Below, piece by piece: positions 48,301-59,962 of a stretch of DNA of 64,000 nt. Each line of letters begins with the position of its first letter. The first letter of the stretch is position 1. Source of the DNA: Echinococcus granulosus (Eukaryota; Platyhelminthes; Cestoda; Cyclophyllidea; Taeniidae). Made by a program: the position numbers and the translations under genes. The stretch covers positions 1,922,517 to 1,986,516 of the forward strand of contig NW_020170384.1 in NCBI RefSeq assembly GCF_000524195.1, written 5' to 3'. Below the pieces are notes generated by a model. That model was not told where the DNA came from and did not search any database. It saw nothing but the letters and a program-made list of their open reading frames with translations.

Positions 48301-51300
48301 TCAAGCACGGTAAAAGCTTTAATGATGTCCTTGTATTGTTCATGAACATTTCCGCATGCTGAAGTTAGGTGGGTAATTTGGAACATGGCTCTATTTCTTC
48401 TCGTGTTGTTAAACTCAACAAAGCAATACGGAAATACACCATGGTAAGCGCAGACTAATCAACTCAAAAGGCAGCCCTTAAGAACGGAATTAGTTTTTTT
48501 AATTCCCCTTTCGAGCTGTCATTCCTTTTAGCGGAGACTTAACCGCAAACGACAGATTAAGGCAATTGTTAGATCTTATCCGGATAACCAGTTCATCGAA
48601 TTATTGCGCTACTGTGTTTACTTTCCAGTGGCCACAATTCGCCACATCTCTTTGTTGTAGAAGATTGCGCAGCCTTTGGCCCAATTTTTCGAAAGATAAT
48701 TAAAAAATATCGTCTACAAGGAAATTAGCAAATGTCACGCGATCGTGGCCAAAGTGCACGTTTGACAGCATTGTTTTCTATTTTTGGCATTGAAGGATAA
48801 CTTTTCTTCCGTGATTAGGTCTCGGGTACTTCTATGCATTAAGCGGAACCTTCTGCAACTTGCTACTATTTCTTTACAGTCATATTCCATGAGCATCTGA
48901 CATATAACTAGATATCTTAGAAGTGAGCAGGTCCGATTCACTTAAAAGAACATGATAGTATTTCCTGTCAGAGGTAACCCACATAATTACCTGAATGAGT
49001 GAAACACCAGCGCCCCATCCTATCCAACCCCGTTTGCCTAAAGGTCCGTAATTATCGATGTTGTAGAAGACAAGCGGAATTAGAATGCCTCAAGCAATGC
49101 GTAAGAGGAAACGATTAACGCTACATTTGCCACCATCAAGATTAATTTGGCTCAAATCCAAGATGATAGAGCAAAATGAAATAACGAAAAATTAGTTGGT
49201 TGCCTGGGCTTCATCTCATGACGTTCAAAAATCCCAAGAATTTGCGGCTAGGAGAAGAAGTTGAGGAGAAAACTTTAAGATTGGAATCCGGTGATACTGC
49301 TTCCCGTCAAAGAGATTCATTTAGGCTATACCATCAGTTCGAGGCTACTTTTTTAATCCGCGTTCGTAATTGAATTTTGAGTGGTAAATGAAATCAAGAG
49401 GGTATTTCACGGAGCCTATTCACCAAAAAAGAATTTTTTTATTTTTTGCATTACTTGCAGCATTTTGTAAATTGCTAAGGGAAAAAAATCTAGAGTCTAC
49501 TTCTTTCTATGGCACTTCACTGCTCAAGTGCATATTTTCCCAACCAAAAAAGATGTGCCTTTACACTGCCGGCAGAGGTAATGATATAACCGCATTGATC
49601 TAAACAGAGGCAAATTTTACCTTGAACTATTCCATGGAGAGGCAATCATGCAAAACAGAAAAGACGCTTTCTTTTAAAAAGCTTTCAGAAAGCATCTATA
49701 GGTATCAGAGAGGCACTTTTAACTGAGTCATCAGTTCAATCAACAAATATTCCTAACATAATGCCAATTTTGACTATGAATAGCGTTTAGGTTCTAGCTT
49801 ACAGTATATGAGATTGTAATGTTGTATGTACGCAAAGAAGAAACAACAATTCCTCTCTTAGGAGGAAACTATCAACAGTAAAATCTACACCCATCATTTA
49901 CCGCTGTCAAAAGAATAAAATCTAAGCACGCAAGAAACATGCACGAAAAATCGTGTAAAGCTTGGATATACATTTTTTATACAGAGGTGGGATATTTGCG
50001 TTTCCAGTCTTCTCTAAAAAACTGGTCCACCGGTGATTATAAGAAATCCAAAACTTTTTTAAATCATGGCATTTAAATGGTATGTCAAAAACCAAATCGG
50101 CTGTTAAACAAATGAATTGGCAAATATTTCAGTGAAAGAAAAATACTTTGCGTTTAATTTCCGTGCAAAGATTGTTAAAAGGCACGCGTCCCTAAATTGT
50201 GTACATTTTTATCCTCCCGTAAACAAACACACTTCCATTAGAGCCAAAAATAATTGCATCTCAAAGTGTGAAAAAGTAAAAACATTGCATGTCTATCATT
50301 CCTGTTTCGACCCTTTTCCCTTATTGTTAATAATATCTCATTAGTTGTTTGTCTTTTTTCTCCCTTCACCTTGGTTGCTGGATGTAAACGTGACTGACAC
50401 ACTAAGCCTCTGCGTTTCAACGTTATGAATTTTAAGTCATTTATTCACCTAGAGATTGGTCGCAAATCTAATTGTAAAAAGCGGTGAAATCGACACTGAA
50501 CCCAACGTTGATATTAAGGGTTGTTTGATTATTTTGCACCAAAATACACTTCGTTGGAGCATTATGGATTTTCGTGGAAGGGCTGTGTTTGTGTTTTTAT
50601 TTGTTAGTATTTTTAAGGTGCTAAACGCATCGCCCCGAGACTTTTCCGAAGAAGAGGGCTGCTAACATGGCTCGGAGGCCAGACCACTGGGCAGAAGTGC
50701 AAAGGCGGGGTCTTAAATTCTCGTGTAAGCCAAACAAAGCGTTAAACAAGCAATTGAATTGTTGCATTAAAAGGCTTTAGGTCACTAAAGTGAGCATAGA
50801 GCCTAAACACCAGGTGTACTGAGTAAAGTGGCTCTTTTGACTTGTAGAACACGAGCACCTCAAACGAAGGTCGGACAGAGAAGGGCTAGGTTGTGATCCA
50901 AAAAGTCACGAATTAGAAAATAAATGCTTCATATCACACTTTTACAACTGTATTATTGTCACATTCGCACAATACGTAAATTAAAACGGAAGGGGTTTTT
51001 AAAGAGGCTTTCCCAAGATACTATTTCGTGTTTCCGATGCCGAAACGCCAAGCATAATTTAATTTAATCTGTGCACATGCACTGAATGTGTTTTAAACGA
51101 ACATCACTTTTTTTCGATTTGTTACACTGATAGATCGAATCTCGAAACACGGATTTCTTCTATTCATGTGATCCTTGGAATTAATTCAACTCCGTGTCAT
51201 ATCCACCAACATGTTTGATCGGTTGTCTGAGTATTGCCTTATTTCAATTACTTATTTCTTTTTCGTTAGTTACACCTCAAGTTCTTTGTATAAATCGGCA

Positions 51301-54300
51301 GAAAAAAGCTTGGAAATCAAATCACTTTTACCGCATATGCATGAGCCGGTATACATTGCTCTGTGAACAATAATATGACTGCACTTTCGGCAAAATGCTT
51401 TTTAAAAGAGAAATATTCTGTTCAAACCCACTCCACCGAGCCTTGCTAACCCATCCTGCAAATATTTGTCAGCATCAGAATCGCTAGTGGGTGGTTACGT
51501 TGACAAGCAGATGAAATGCTTAAAGGGTCAGGTTTAAACTGCTGTTTTCTCCATATAGCATCTAAAATCCTTTAATTGGTACGTTTTTTTGTTAAAAGTG
51601 AATCTGATCCGTTTGTGCTCTCTCTCAAAATTTCTGCGATTTGGTAGCTTATTTTTAAATTTAGACATGCCTGTCGGAAATATCCATATCCTTAGTACGG
51701 TCAAAGTGTCTATTTTTACTGTTATGTTGCAAATAATATGCCTAAACACTATGAAAATAGGTTAACCCTTTTAAATACGTTTCTATACGCAACAGTTACA
51801 TTTTGTCCAAGTTTTCTTCCTGTAACAATAAGCAAAAATGTTAAGTACATTAGTATACTACTTAATGCTGAGAACATCAAGTACTATGCTCTTAAAGCTG
51901 GAAGATAAAGCACCTACTAACCGCTCGCCGTACTTATTCTATTCCCTACTAAATTGATAAATGATTTTACAGCTCAGTTTTACTGACAAAGTTGATTAAT
52001 TTAACCTCCTTTGGTATTGTTTACTCTAACAAAGCAGATATTATCTAATAAAATCCTTAAACTGTAACGTTCACCTCAGATGGCTACTTATCAAAGTTGT
52101 AATCCACAACCCAAATGTCAGAATTGCCTACTTTCAGCTCGAAATGCGCATACTGGACGTGGATATCTACATTGTGGTGTACGCGGTTGACGAAGAAGCC
52201 TCATTCAAAGTGGCCAAGTCGATTATCAAGAAACTACAGGAAATGAGAAGGTTAAGTGGCAAACTGCAACTTCTCTACCTAGTCGGCAATAAAACTGACC
52301 TCGTTCGCAGTCGGCAGGTAACGACACAAAGTGAGTCTACTCCTTAATTCATCAATCATTCATTCGTGAAATGCGAAAAGACTGCCTACATTCCTGTCTC
52401 GCATTGCCCTTTTCCTAATCCACCATGTAACCTCCTATTTAATCCTGCTATATATATACGGGATTCATAGTAAATTAATTTTAAGTATTTGTTTAATTAT
52501 GATACTTCTTGTTTAACTTCCCACTTTTGGCGTCAATTCAGCTTGAGCTTTTCCAGCACCACGTTTCACGATGAACGGTTTATTGTCAATCCTGATACTT
52601 CGTCCTGATGAGTAGATAATTTGGAAGCTGACCAATCCTACTTCTTCTGACAGCTTTCTAAATATTTCAATCATAATCTTACCACCCAACTTACCGCGGA
52701 ATCTTCTTATTGATGCTGTTAAACTGGTGATGCTTGGCTTCAACATCCGACGAATTAATTCCTTTTACTTTCAAGCGGTAAGATCACGAGGGCTCCCTAC
52801 CCCTATTAGCCTGTTTCCACTTGTCAAACTCCTTGATGTCTGTTCTCCCGGAAAATCCTCTAAGCTGAAATTTTTCCGCGCAGGTTTTTGCGCTTTTATG
52901 ATCCTTCCATTCCCCATTACTTTGCTGGATTTCTCTGTGCCTAGCAAAGTTGGAGCGTGCAGTTTTAAAGCGAGTGGATGGATCGCTTTTAATTAAGGAA
53001 GTAAAGTAAAGTACTCCTTCGGTTCCGACGCAGTAAAATTTGGCCATTCTCATTACGTTTTGAATAGTAAACTAATTAAGAAAGCCATGCGGTCTTTCCT
53101 AAGGTTTAGAAACTTATTTTATTGAACAGCTATGCAATGAATTATTTATAGAGCGCGGAAGTTTCCTAGCTGGCCTTTTGCAATTCTACGTGCTCATTCG
53201 AACTGGCTTTTTAAGACGATACAATTCAGAGGTGCTAGTATTCATGCCTCAAAATGGAGTATTTTCGACCATTTTAAAGATTTTTGCTATTTTCAAATGT
53301 CTAATTCATAATTTGGATGTATTTTGCGTATAAATGATTATATTTTCTAGAAGGGAAGTTTTTTTCTTGTCAGTAACGCTATTACAAATTAATGTACCAG
53401 CCTCTATTAATATTTATGTTGTATAAATAATAAACATGATGCCGAAAATCAGAGTAGTTTTATGCTTTTGTGAATGACGTGAGTTGAATGAGCTTGTCAG
53501 TTTAAAACTCCCCCTGTGTTTAAGTTAAATTTTATAAACTATAAATGAGGGAAATTTTGATCTCTACGCCGTTTGTCAAAGAGATTTTTCCAAGCTCAAT
53601 ACTCCAATCAAGAAGTAAAACTTATTTTTACATAAACTTGGCTGATTTTAAAATTAATAACGAAACAGTCCAGTCAATAGAACTCCCTCAATAAAGCAAA
53701 TGCCAAAAGCTGCGTAGCTAATGAGAGGGATTTTTTGTCAGGAACTTCTGAGTCAGCCATTGCTTCCGAGGAGCTTATAGAGTTTGCCTCCTTGGATTTT
53801 CACATACAAATTGTTGAAGCTTCTAAATGCGAGAATATTTAAATTACAAAATAGGAGGGGTGTATAGCACTAGGTTTTACACATCTTTGGGTTTTTGTAA
53901 TTGATTGCATGTAATTATTTAAAATACATTCCTCTGTGTAGGTGGCAAGAAGGGACGAGCCCTTTCTTTCAGTGTTCGGTTGATAAGCCCTTATTTTCTT
54001 CTTTGATTTACTGGTGATGTCATACTTTTGCGCCATGGGGGAAATCTCAATTACCGCTATTACCTAAGGGAACTGAGTGTGCTGTACAAGGAAGTTAATG
54101 AAATGAAAGCACATTTGCCCAAATTGACGGTATTGCAACAAGTTAAAGTACTTCTAAACAATATCTTTAATTTGAATTTATAATCTGGAGGAAAATATGA
54201 CCAGGAGAGAGTAGCCATGGTCCTTCTCGCATATGTGAAACAACACTTCTATTCATTTTTAATTTCACATGACCGAAATTACCAAAATTCGACGTTGCTG

Positions 54301-55462
54301 AGTAAAATTTTATCAAGACTAGTTTCTACCTAGAAATTAACATTATGTCATCTTGATAAGTTGTTAGGTAGATATGATTTCCGAAAAACACTTTTCCAAG
54401 TTTGGCATTTTTAAACGAGACTGGCCGAGTTCAACTATGGTACAGTTGTATTCGTCCCTCATCATGCACCCAAGCAAGTCAAATGAACCAAAAACTGCAA
54501 AGCTGTTTAAGAAGTTGCGATCATCAATAGATTTTATGCTTTCTATGGTCAAAAACGTGACTGAATTCATTTGGGTTTTTACCTTATAAATAGGTTACGT
54601 TTATGAGCAATTTTTAAAAGCAGCATAATTATGTAAAATTTATAGGTGACTTATTTAGCCACAAGGGTTGATTTACTGAATGACGTAAATGTTACATTCA
54701 GTTGGATATTCAAGTTTTCCTCACCTAATCTTGCCATATTAATATATTTTAAACAGTGGGTGATACTGTGTAAGCTGGCCTTCTTTTACTTTTCAACCAG
54801 TGGCTCCAAATTTACAGATAACATAAAATAGGGGATATTTTAGAGGCTTATCAGCGATAACCGGCATTAGCATGGATAAATCACAATAACATTTGCTGCC
54901 TTTATCAATTGACTGTCTTTATGAAAGAAGTAACATGGTGAGTCTTCTTATCTTCCTTACGCAAACAACATATTTCGGCAGCAAAAATCGAATCTCCAAG
55001 ATGACAAATGGCATATGCGTGAAGCAAATCGGACCCACTGTCTCATAATTTTTGCTAAATATGAGGAACCTGGGTCAGGTAAATTAATACATGCTTTTAC
55101 TTTCAAATTTCGAATAATAAGATCTTGTTCTAGGAGGCCGAAGATTTGCTGCTGTCAATGGAGCCACATTCTTTGAGGTATCAGCAGCGATTAACCACTT
55201 AGTGGACGAATTGCTTGTGGACATGGTGGTACAATGGCGCAAGGAGGTAACACAGCATGAATTTAGTCGCCTGGGCTTGCCTACGCATCCAACGATCACC
55301 GCCGCGTCCAGTGATGCTGGCGGTGTCGCATCCTCCTCCGCTTCAGAGAACCGCGGGCGCCAAAGCTGGACCTCGACTCTGAGCAACCCGAAGAACATGC
55401 TGCAGCGCATCTTCAAACAACAATTCACCGCTAAGTCGTGCATGGAACTACAAAAATCTTGA
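39045..55462 (+). CDS. RGK-family small GTPase (Rad/Gem/Rem/Kir-like), five exons
   Basis: Five exons join in phase (1533 nt, 510 aa plus stop). Residues 1-185 are a basic, Ser-rich extension with RVRSFKRTSKG followed by GDSF. The GTPase domain runs from about 187 to 435. G1 is G194-G-P-T-V-G-K-T201. The G3 site reads LID244-N-V, lacking DxxG as in RGK proteins. G4 is N388-K-T-D391 and G5 is E416-V-S-A. The C-terminal extension ends AKSCMELQKS, close to the conserved RGK C-terminal KSCxxL motif; there is no CAAX box. Known RGK proteins bind the CaV-beta subunit, lower surface calcium current and reshape the cytoskeleton. About 85 residues (250-336) are inserted between G3 and the next strand; usual RGK proteins are about 270-310 aa, so this one is long. 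Basic-x-Ser sites (RRPST 174-178, RRKSS 298-302) could bind 14-3-3. Family call is firm; function is by homology. Confidence 0.86.
39315..43041 (+). other. RGK intron 1
   Basis: AT-rich with no LTR copy and no supported gene. Starts GTAAGA and ends TTTTGACAG. Confidence 0.7.
43042..43429 (+). CDS. RGK exon 2 (residues 91-219, P-loop)
   Basis: 388 bp, acceptor TTGTTTTGACAG, donor GTGAGT, phase 0 in and 1 out. Starts GDSFRSGS, has a Ser-rich stretch and SLRRPSTFS, then VKVQILGGPTVGKTMLCRQF, the G1/P-loop strand and helix. Confidence 0.88.
43430..45519 (+). other. RGK intron 2
   Basis: No LTR copy or supported gene. The part from about 44740 to 45360 is less AT-rich than the rest and may be an old repeat, but I cannot name it. 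Confidence 0.6.
45520..45872 (+). CDS. RGK exon 3 (residues 220-337, G3 site and insertion)
   Basis: 353 bp. The acceptor CTACACCTAATAG gives Phe220; the nearby alternative TTTCAG would create a TAG stop at the junction, so it was rejected. Encodes SEDSIERFVVIEVDG and LMLIDNVREE (degenerate G3), followed by a low-complexity Ser/Thr/Arg-rich insertion to Lys337. The donor GTCCGT is weak but is in phase 0, as exon 4 requires. The frame would otherwise end at 45893. Confidence 0.78.
46980..47340 (+). pseudogene. Broken gag-like coding remnant
   Basis: Plus-strand translation gives PPFKAKTDFEKWL, a TAA, then FLPALPQYLFPAVVDAG and LQEYSATSSQLVKEI, a TAG, then DRLYWAMTNKEINRYH. The pattern recalls the gag region of LTR retrotransposons (DFExW, ALxxYL). 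There are at least two in-frame stops and no pol homology. It is locally GC-richer than its surroundings. Inside RGK intron 3. Assignment is tentative. Confidence 0.35.
47929..49752. repeat. Long inverted repeat, arms of about 164 bp around 1.5 kb
   Basis: Left arm 47929-48092 and right arm 49589-49752 are almost perfect reverse complements; I see only a few mismatches (for example TTTACCTCT against TTTGCCTCT). The enclosed 1.5 kb contains no intact ORF. One stretch (about 48531-48658, plus strand) reads as a broken basic coding segment with SYPDNQFIELLRYC that I cannot identify. It sits in RGK intron 3. It may be a DNA transposon with long terminal inverted repeats or a foldback element. No target-site duplication is obvious. 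Confidence 0.75.
50629..50768 (-). mobile_element. Solo LTR fragment, reverse orientation, internal deletion
   Basis: Reverse complement of the family: CGCCCCGAGACTTTTCC at one end, GGCTCGGAGGCCAGACC in the middle and GCGTTAAACAAGCA at the other. About 50 bases of the LTR are missing. In RGK intron 3, antisense to that gene. Confidence 0.65.
52138..52330 (+). CDS. RGK exon 4 (residues 338-401, NKTD)
   Basis: 193 bp, acceptor CTACTTTCAG. Encodes VDIYIVVYAVDEEASF and LLYLVGNKTDLVRSRQVTTQ. An internal GTAACG at 52318 is an alternative donor, but only the downstream GTGAGT at 52331 gives the phase needed for exon 5. Confidence 0.88.
52513..53053 (-). pseudogene. Two adjacent antisense ORFs, unrecognised, possibly one broken gene
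   Basis: Minus strand of RGK intron 4 holds an 89-codon ORF (53053-52784) and, 37 bases after it in another frame, a 77-codon ORF (52746-52513). Both read like ordinary protein: the first is basic and polar (KTARSNFARHREIQQSNGEW), the second has IEIFRKLSEEVGLVSFQIIY. No family recognised. A frameshifted retrocopy or a small nested gene is possible; chance ORFs are also possible. Confidence 0.3.
55134..55462 (+). CDS. RGK exon 5 (residues 402-510, G5 and C-terminus, stop)
   Basis: 329 bp, acceptor GATCTTGTTCTAG. Encodes GRRFAAVNGATFFEVSAA (G5 region), LVDELLVDMVVQWRKEV (last helix), a Ser/Ala-rich linker, and a basic end NPKNMLQRIFKQQF with AKSCMELQKS before TGA. Confidence 0.88.
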
Positions 55463-55562
55463 CGCAAACTTTTTTTTCTCCCGTGTGAATGTGTGCATAA
55501 TTGTAACTGTTTACGTGTTCCCCTTGTAAATATACCGTGAAGGTTGCTTTTTACCCATTAAT

Positions 55563-55568
55563 AATAAA
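55563..55568 (+). promoter_or_regulatory. Poly(A) signal of the RGK gene
   Basis: AATAAA 101 bases after the stop codon, within an AT-rich 3' region. Position and spacing fit a normal short 3' UTR. Confidence 0.6.
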
Positions 55569-56013
55569 GAAATTCATTAAAATTTGGCAAATATTCAGGT
55601 AAAATGAAGGCTTAATATTGAAATGAAGCCAAACATTTGAAATAAACAACTATTTATTTGTGCTTTTGGGTAGTAGAAGCTCTTCATTATATTGTTTCTG
55701 CAACTTTTGTGACTTTCAAAAACATACGTTGTCGTTTGTATAGCGTTTTACGTGTGGTAGCTAATACCTACCATAGAGGAAGGGCGTTTGTAGCAAATCA
55801 GAATTTGAGTGCATAATTTAAATGTCAAATCGCAGACAGCGTACTTAATTTCACCTTTACTACTGAATGTGTTTGTACACTTGTCTCAGTGCTTAGTTCA
55901 AACATGGGAAACTTCCATGCAGAAAAATTTGGCGGATCAACCAAACCATTCCAAGAAATTGCAGCTTCGTGAATGATTGTACCCATTAATTCCAAAGAGA
56001 CTCGTCACCTGTG

Positions 56014-56097
56014 CAATTTCACAACCGATTATGTGTCGACCGTATTGGATTAAGCCTAGGTTGTGGATTGGCAACCGCCACGATCGGGATGATCATT
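56014..56097 (+). repeat. Inverted repeat copy, left
   Basis: 84-bp segment whose last 33 bases (56065-56097, including GCAACCGCCACGATCGGGAT) recur exactly in reverse orientation at 56839-56871. Similarity in the remaining 51 bases is partial. Intergenic, downstream of the RGK gene. Confidence 0.65.
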
Positions 56098-56838
56098 ATC
56101 AGGCGTGTTGACATCATTCAAATATCCCATGGATGGGTAAATAGGGATCTCATCATCGTATTTGAAGTCTTAAGTGGATACGGTGGGTTTTGCAACCCTT
56201 TAACGGAAAATTTTGCTCATATACACAGAACCATTATTGGCTGAAGCACAACACGGGAAAAATTGGGGTAAACTTCTCCATTGCGAGTGGCATTGCCAAT
56301 ACTAACATTCCTTGTTTTACAAGTAAAGTCATTATTCCGGTTCCTTGTTATTCCCATGTCAGACCGATAGTTTGTTAAGTTAAAAATGTACCAAAACCAT
56401 CTTTAGTATTTTTTGAACTTTACGTTGAGAGAATCGAAAGAAGCCACCTTATTAAATGAAAGAATTTTGAATAATGGGCTGAGAACAAATGACTTGCTAG
56501 AAACATTTTGATGGCATGCAAGCATGACCACAATTGAACGTCCCTGATGAATGCGAAACTACACTCTTTTTCAGGTATTACACGCGATAGTAAATGGCCG
56601 TTCTCCCCTAACCCTATTAATGGCCGACACATGTGCTGTACGTGAACCAATATAGATACTCCTAATGGAGATGGCAGACGACAGTGTTTCCGTGCATATG
56701 AATGAAATTTCTCGTCAGAGCAAGCTTAGAACCCATCACTTCTACGTAAGACTTTAAACACAGTGATGGGACACTTAGCTACTCATTCGTGGGACATTTG
56801 AAAGATGTCCGCGCGTCAAGTGCCATCGTGCGTCTATC

Positions 56839-56922
56839 AATGATCATCCCGATCGTGGCGGTTGCCAATCCATAGCCTCTGGTTGATCCATGACTGTTGA
56901 CACATCACCAGTTGTGAAATTA
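56839..56922 (-). repeat. Inverted repeat copy, right
   Basis: Reverse partner of 56014-56097. On the minus strand it lies in a 63-codon frame ending WQPPRSG; the left copy has the same words (DWQPPRSG) in a frame broken by stops. This suggests two remnants of one formerly coding repeat in opposite orientation. Confidence 0.6.
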
Positions 56923-58134
56923 TACGAGATAAGCGACTCTATGTAGAACTGGTGGTCACATGCTGGACGCCTATAATTACATGGAAAGGCTTGGTAGTTC
57001 TGCCACATCTTTCTGCCTATAAGTTTCCCATGCATGAATCATGACCTGAAATACGTGTACAAGTGTGTTAGTGGGTAACGTCAAAAATAAACACATCGTC
57101 CACTTCTCTACATGTGAGTTCTTTCCATGCTCTCAAATGACGGTTTGGCATGACCACCTTTCGAAGCATTGTCAAATTAGGTCAACCAAATGTCACACCA
57201 GCGAGTTTCACAGTCTAACACCCTTATATTTGCTTGCATAGGCTAGTCCTTTGGGTGCACATTCCAGCACTTTCTTCATCAAAGATTCACCCGACCTCTG
57301 CCATTGGCACCAACAGATTTGAAAAACATGAGGTTCTTACTTCATTGTTTACCCATATCATTTTATAAGATTTCTGTAATTTGCTACATGAAGCAAAACT
57401 TTTGACTTTGAAAAAGAAAAAAATTTGTCCCAAAAATAGAAAAAAGTACAATATTTCTAAAATTTCTTTAAAGAAAGTTGAGGGCTTGCGGCGTAGTAGA
57501 TCCTTCTCTTGTGTTGCCATTGGGAAAACTTCAGTCACGTATTTTCTTTCTTGAAAAGAAATTGTGGCGTAAAATCGCATTGCGTTTGACACCTTCTGCC
57601 TTTAATTTTTACAATAATCAGAGTCAAATGGTAGTTAATACGTGTTTTAGAAATGTATATAAAATTGTCCATCCCTTTTCATCACCTTCCACAAAGGGAC
57701 GCTCATGACTGGTGTGATTTTTTGACAAGGTTCGTGTCCATAATTTATTCATGATATTGACCCAAATCATTTGCTTCCTCTGTGATTTATCTAAATTAAG
57801 CTCTTCACTTTGTAGCTCTATTTGTTATACGGCCAGCAGATAACATCTTTGCCTTCGTTTACCCTGACAGGTAACAGTAAATGATGTTACCTTAGGTATT
57901 ATTCTCCGTAATTATTTTCCAGAAGCGTAATGTCCTCATTTGTCTGGTTGTGCCTATTTATATTTATATTTATACTTATATTTATACTCTGATTAAAATA
58001 TTGTAATACCATTTAAAATAGGTACTTGGGCTCTAGTTTTGGACGTACAATGTCCCATTTTACCACTATTACTTAAGGACTGCGTATGTATATGGGCTAC
58101 CTATAAGGATAAAAATTTGGTTTGAAAGTTCAAA

Positions 58135-59178
58135 TGCGATGCTTTTTTTATTTGTTCAACTCTCCGTTTTGATTTGGCAGGCACTGAAGGCGCCGTGATT
58201 GTACTTCTGCTGGAAGGCAGGGTCTTCGAGCACTTCCATACGTCGACAATAGATGGTCAACGCTAGTATCATGCCTTTTTTGTTTTCAGGGAAGTCTCAG
58301 GACTCTACATCGGTGGCACTGGAAAGCACACTCGATCACAGAGGATAAGTACCCCGAATTCTATTACGGAATGATGAACTTTAACAAGACAGCAGAAAAA
58401 CATATACTGCAGATAAGAGAATCACTGGCAACACCTAATAGAAGGCCCTGAAATGAAGGTTACCTTCTGTAACTACCCCTATTCCGCAGTCCAAAGGAAA
58501 ACCATTAACGTTGCGGAGCTGTCTACTGTACCTGCATAAAGATGTCAATTAGATTAACAAGGTGTACCTCCTTCACCTCACTACAATCTAGAGAGAAGCA
58601 GACTGATATGGCTGGTCAGCAGCAAAGTGAAAACAAAGTGGCGAGGAGGAACAGATGCAAAACCTCACTCCGCGAAACTATTTTTAGCCCTGTCCTTCAT
58701 TAAATGACTCTGCTTTTGGACCAGCATCCTTTCGACTGTTGATTGACATACGTTATGGCCAGCACATTCCTTTTTCCCTCCATACGGTTCCCAAACAGGA
58801 GGAAGCTCCTGATCCAGCAGAATTTTTAGGAGGTATCAGTGGCGTTGCAGTCAGGTAGAGTTTCAGTTGCACACAACTTCGATGCCTAATGCAGTTGGCT
58901 CGTGGGTGTTATTCCTGCAGCACCTACTGCGTTGTGATGTCCGAAGCAAGAGAGATTCAACAAGGAGAGTGTCAAAGACGATGCTTGAAAGGACAGAGGA
59001 GAGCTACGTAAAACTTTGCATGTTCGTTTAACTTTTCGTTTTGATGTCGAGGACACTTAAGGCCTCCTGATTGTACTTCTGACGGGGGCATGGCCCCCGG
59101 GTTATACTAGTAGCCCTAAAGCACTTCTGTGCGTCATTAATGCATATTTTGTCTTCAAAGAAGTCTCAGAACATTACA
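58135..59178 (+). mobile_element. Full-length TRIM-like LTR element (intergenic)
   Basis: 5' LTR about 58135-58309 (ends GACTCTACA), followed by TCGGTGGCACTGGAAAGC. The internal region shows the shared blocks (GAGGAAGCTCCTGATCCAGC) and a purine tract near 58993. 3' LTR about 59004-59178 (ends ACATTACA). The LTRs have diverged. No ORF of gag or pol type. Confidence 0.78.
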
Positions 59179-59600
59179 GAAACTCTTTAGTCTCTGATTT
59201 TGGTTGCACGTTTCCTTGAATTGTAACTATTTCAGCCGAAATGTAGGAACCATCATCCGAGCAGTTTTGGCACATATTCTCCCAAACAAATTAGCTACAT
59301 GTATTTAGAAACTGCTTGTGTCAAGTCGTAACAACTCATTAATGCCTGATTGGAGATCCTAAACTTGTCTTTTCTTCATATTTTCGTGGCTACGGTTGTG
59401 GCAGCACTCCTGTAATAAAAAGTTGTTGATCGGCGAAGTGTTGTGCGTTTGGAATCGCAGTTACCCAAAAAAGTGACCTGTTTACACGGGGACCAAATCA
59501 TAAAAAACTGGTTCACACTACCATGATTTACGGAAAAAACATCCAAATGAGTGGAAATGCTTCCATCCTCCCACTTGCTTCCAATCTGGTGCAGCGCAGT

Positions 59601-59700
59601 NNNNNNNNNNNNNNNNNNNNNNNNNNNNNNNNNNNNNNNNNNNNNNNNNNNNNNNNNNNNNNNNNNNNNNNNNNNNNNNNNNNNNNNNNNNNNNNNNNNN
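59601..59700. other. Assembly gap (100 N)
   Basis: Exactly 100 N in intergenic DNA downstream of the TRIM-like element that ends at 59178. Confidence 0.97.
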
Positions 59701-59866
59701 GCACTTGTTATCTTATTGCGCAAATCTTATTCCAAAAAGTTAATCGACGTTTCACTCTCTAGACTAGCTTATACTATTTTTCTGGCATTTAAATTTTCTT
59801 CATCATATATGTCGATGATCTTAGCATATGTAACACCCGAAGACTTCTCTAGAGACTAAATAAAGT

Positions 59867-59962
59867 ATGATACTCGGGCAGGATATGTATTGCCGACGTG
59901 CATAGAAGTCAGATTGCCTGGGTACAAAAGCAGAGCCTTAAGGGCCGGAAATTCAGAAGAAG
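59867..59962 (-). mobile_element. Degraded LTR fragment, reverse orientation
   Basis: GATACTCGGGCAGGATATGT followed by TGCCGACGTGCATAGAAG matches the reverse complement of the LTR middle. The rest has decayed. Intergenic. Confidence 0.45.

Noticed and set aside
55084..55467. 127-codon minus-strand frame
   Set aside because: Antisense shadow of RGK exon 5.
57955..57990. TATTTA-type short repeats as a possible array
   Set aside because: Simple AT-rich microsatellite only; there are no CRISPR-like spacers, and the window is eukaryotic.
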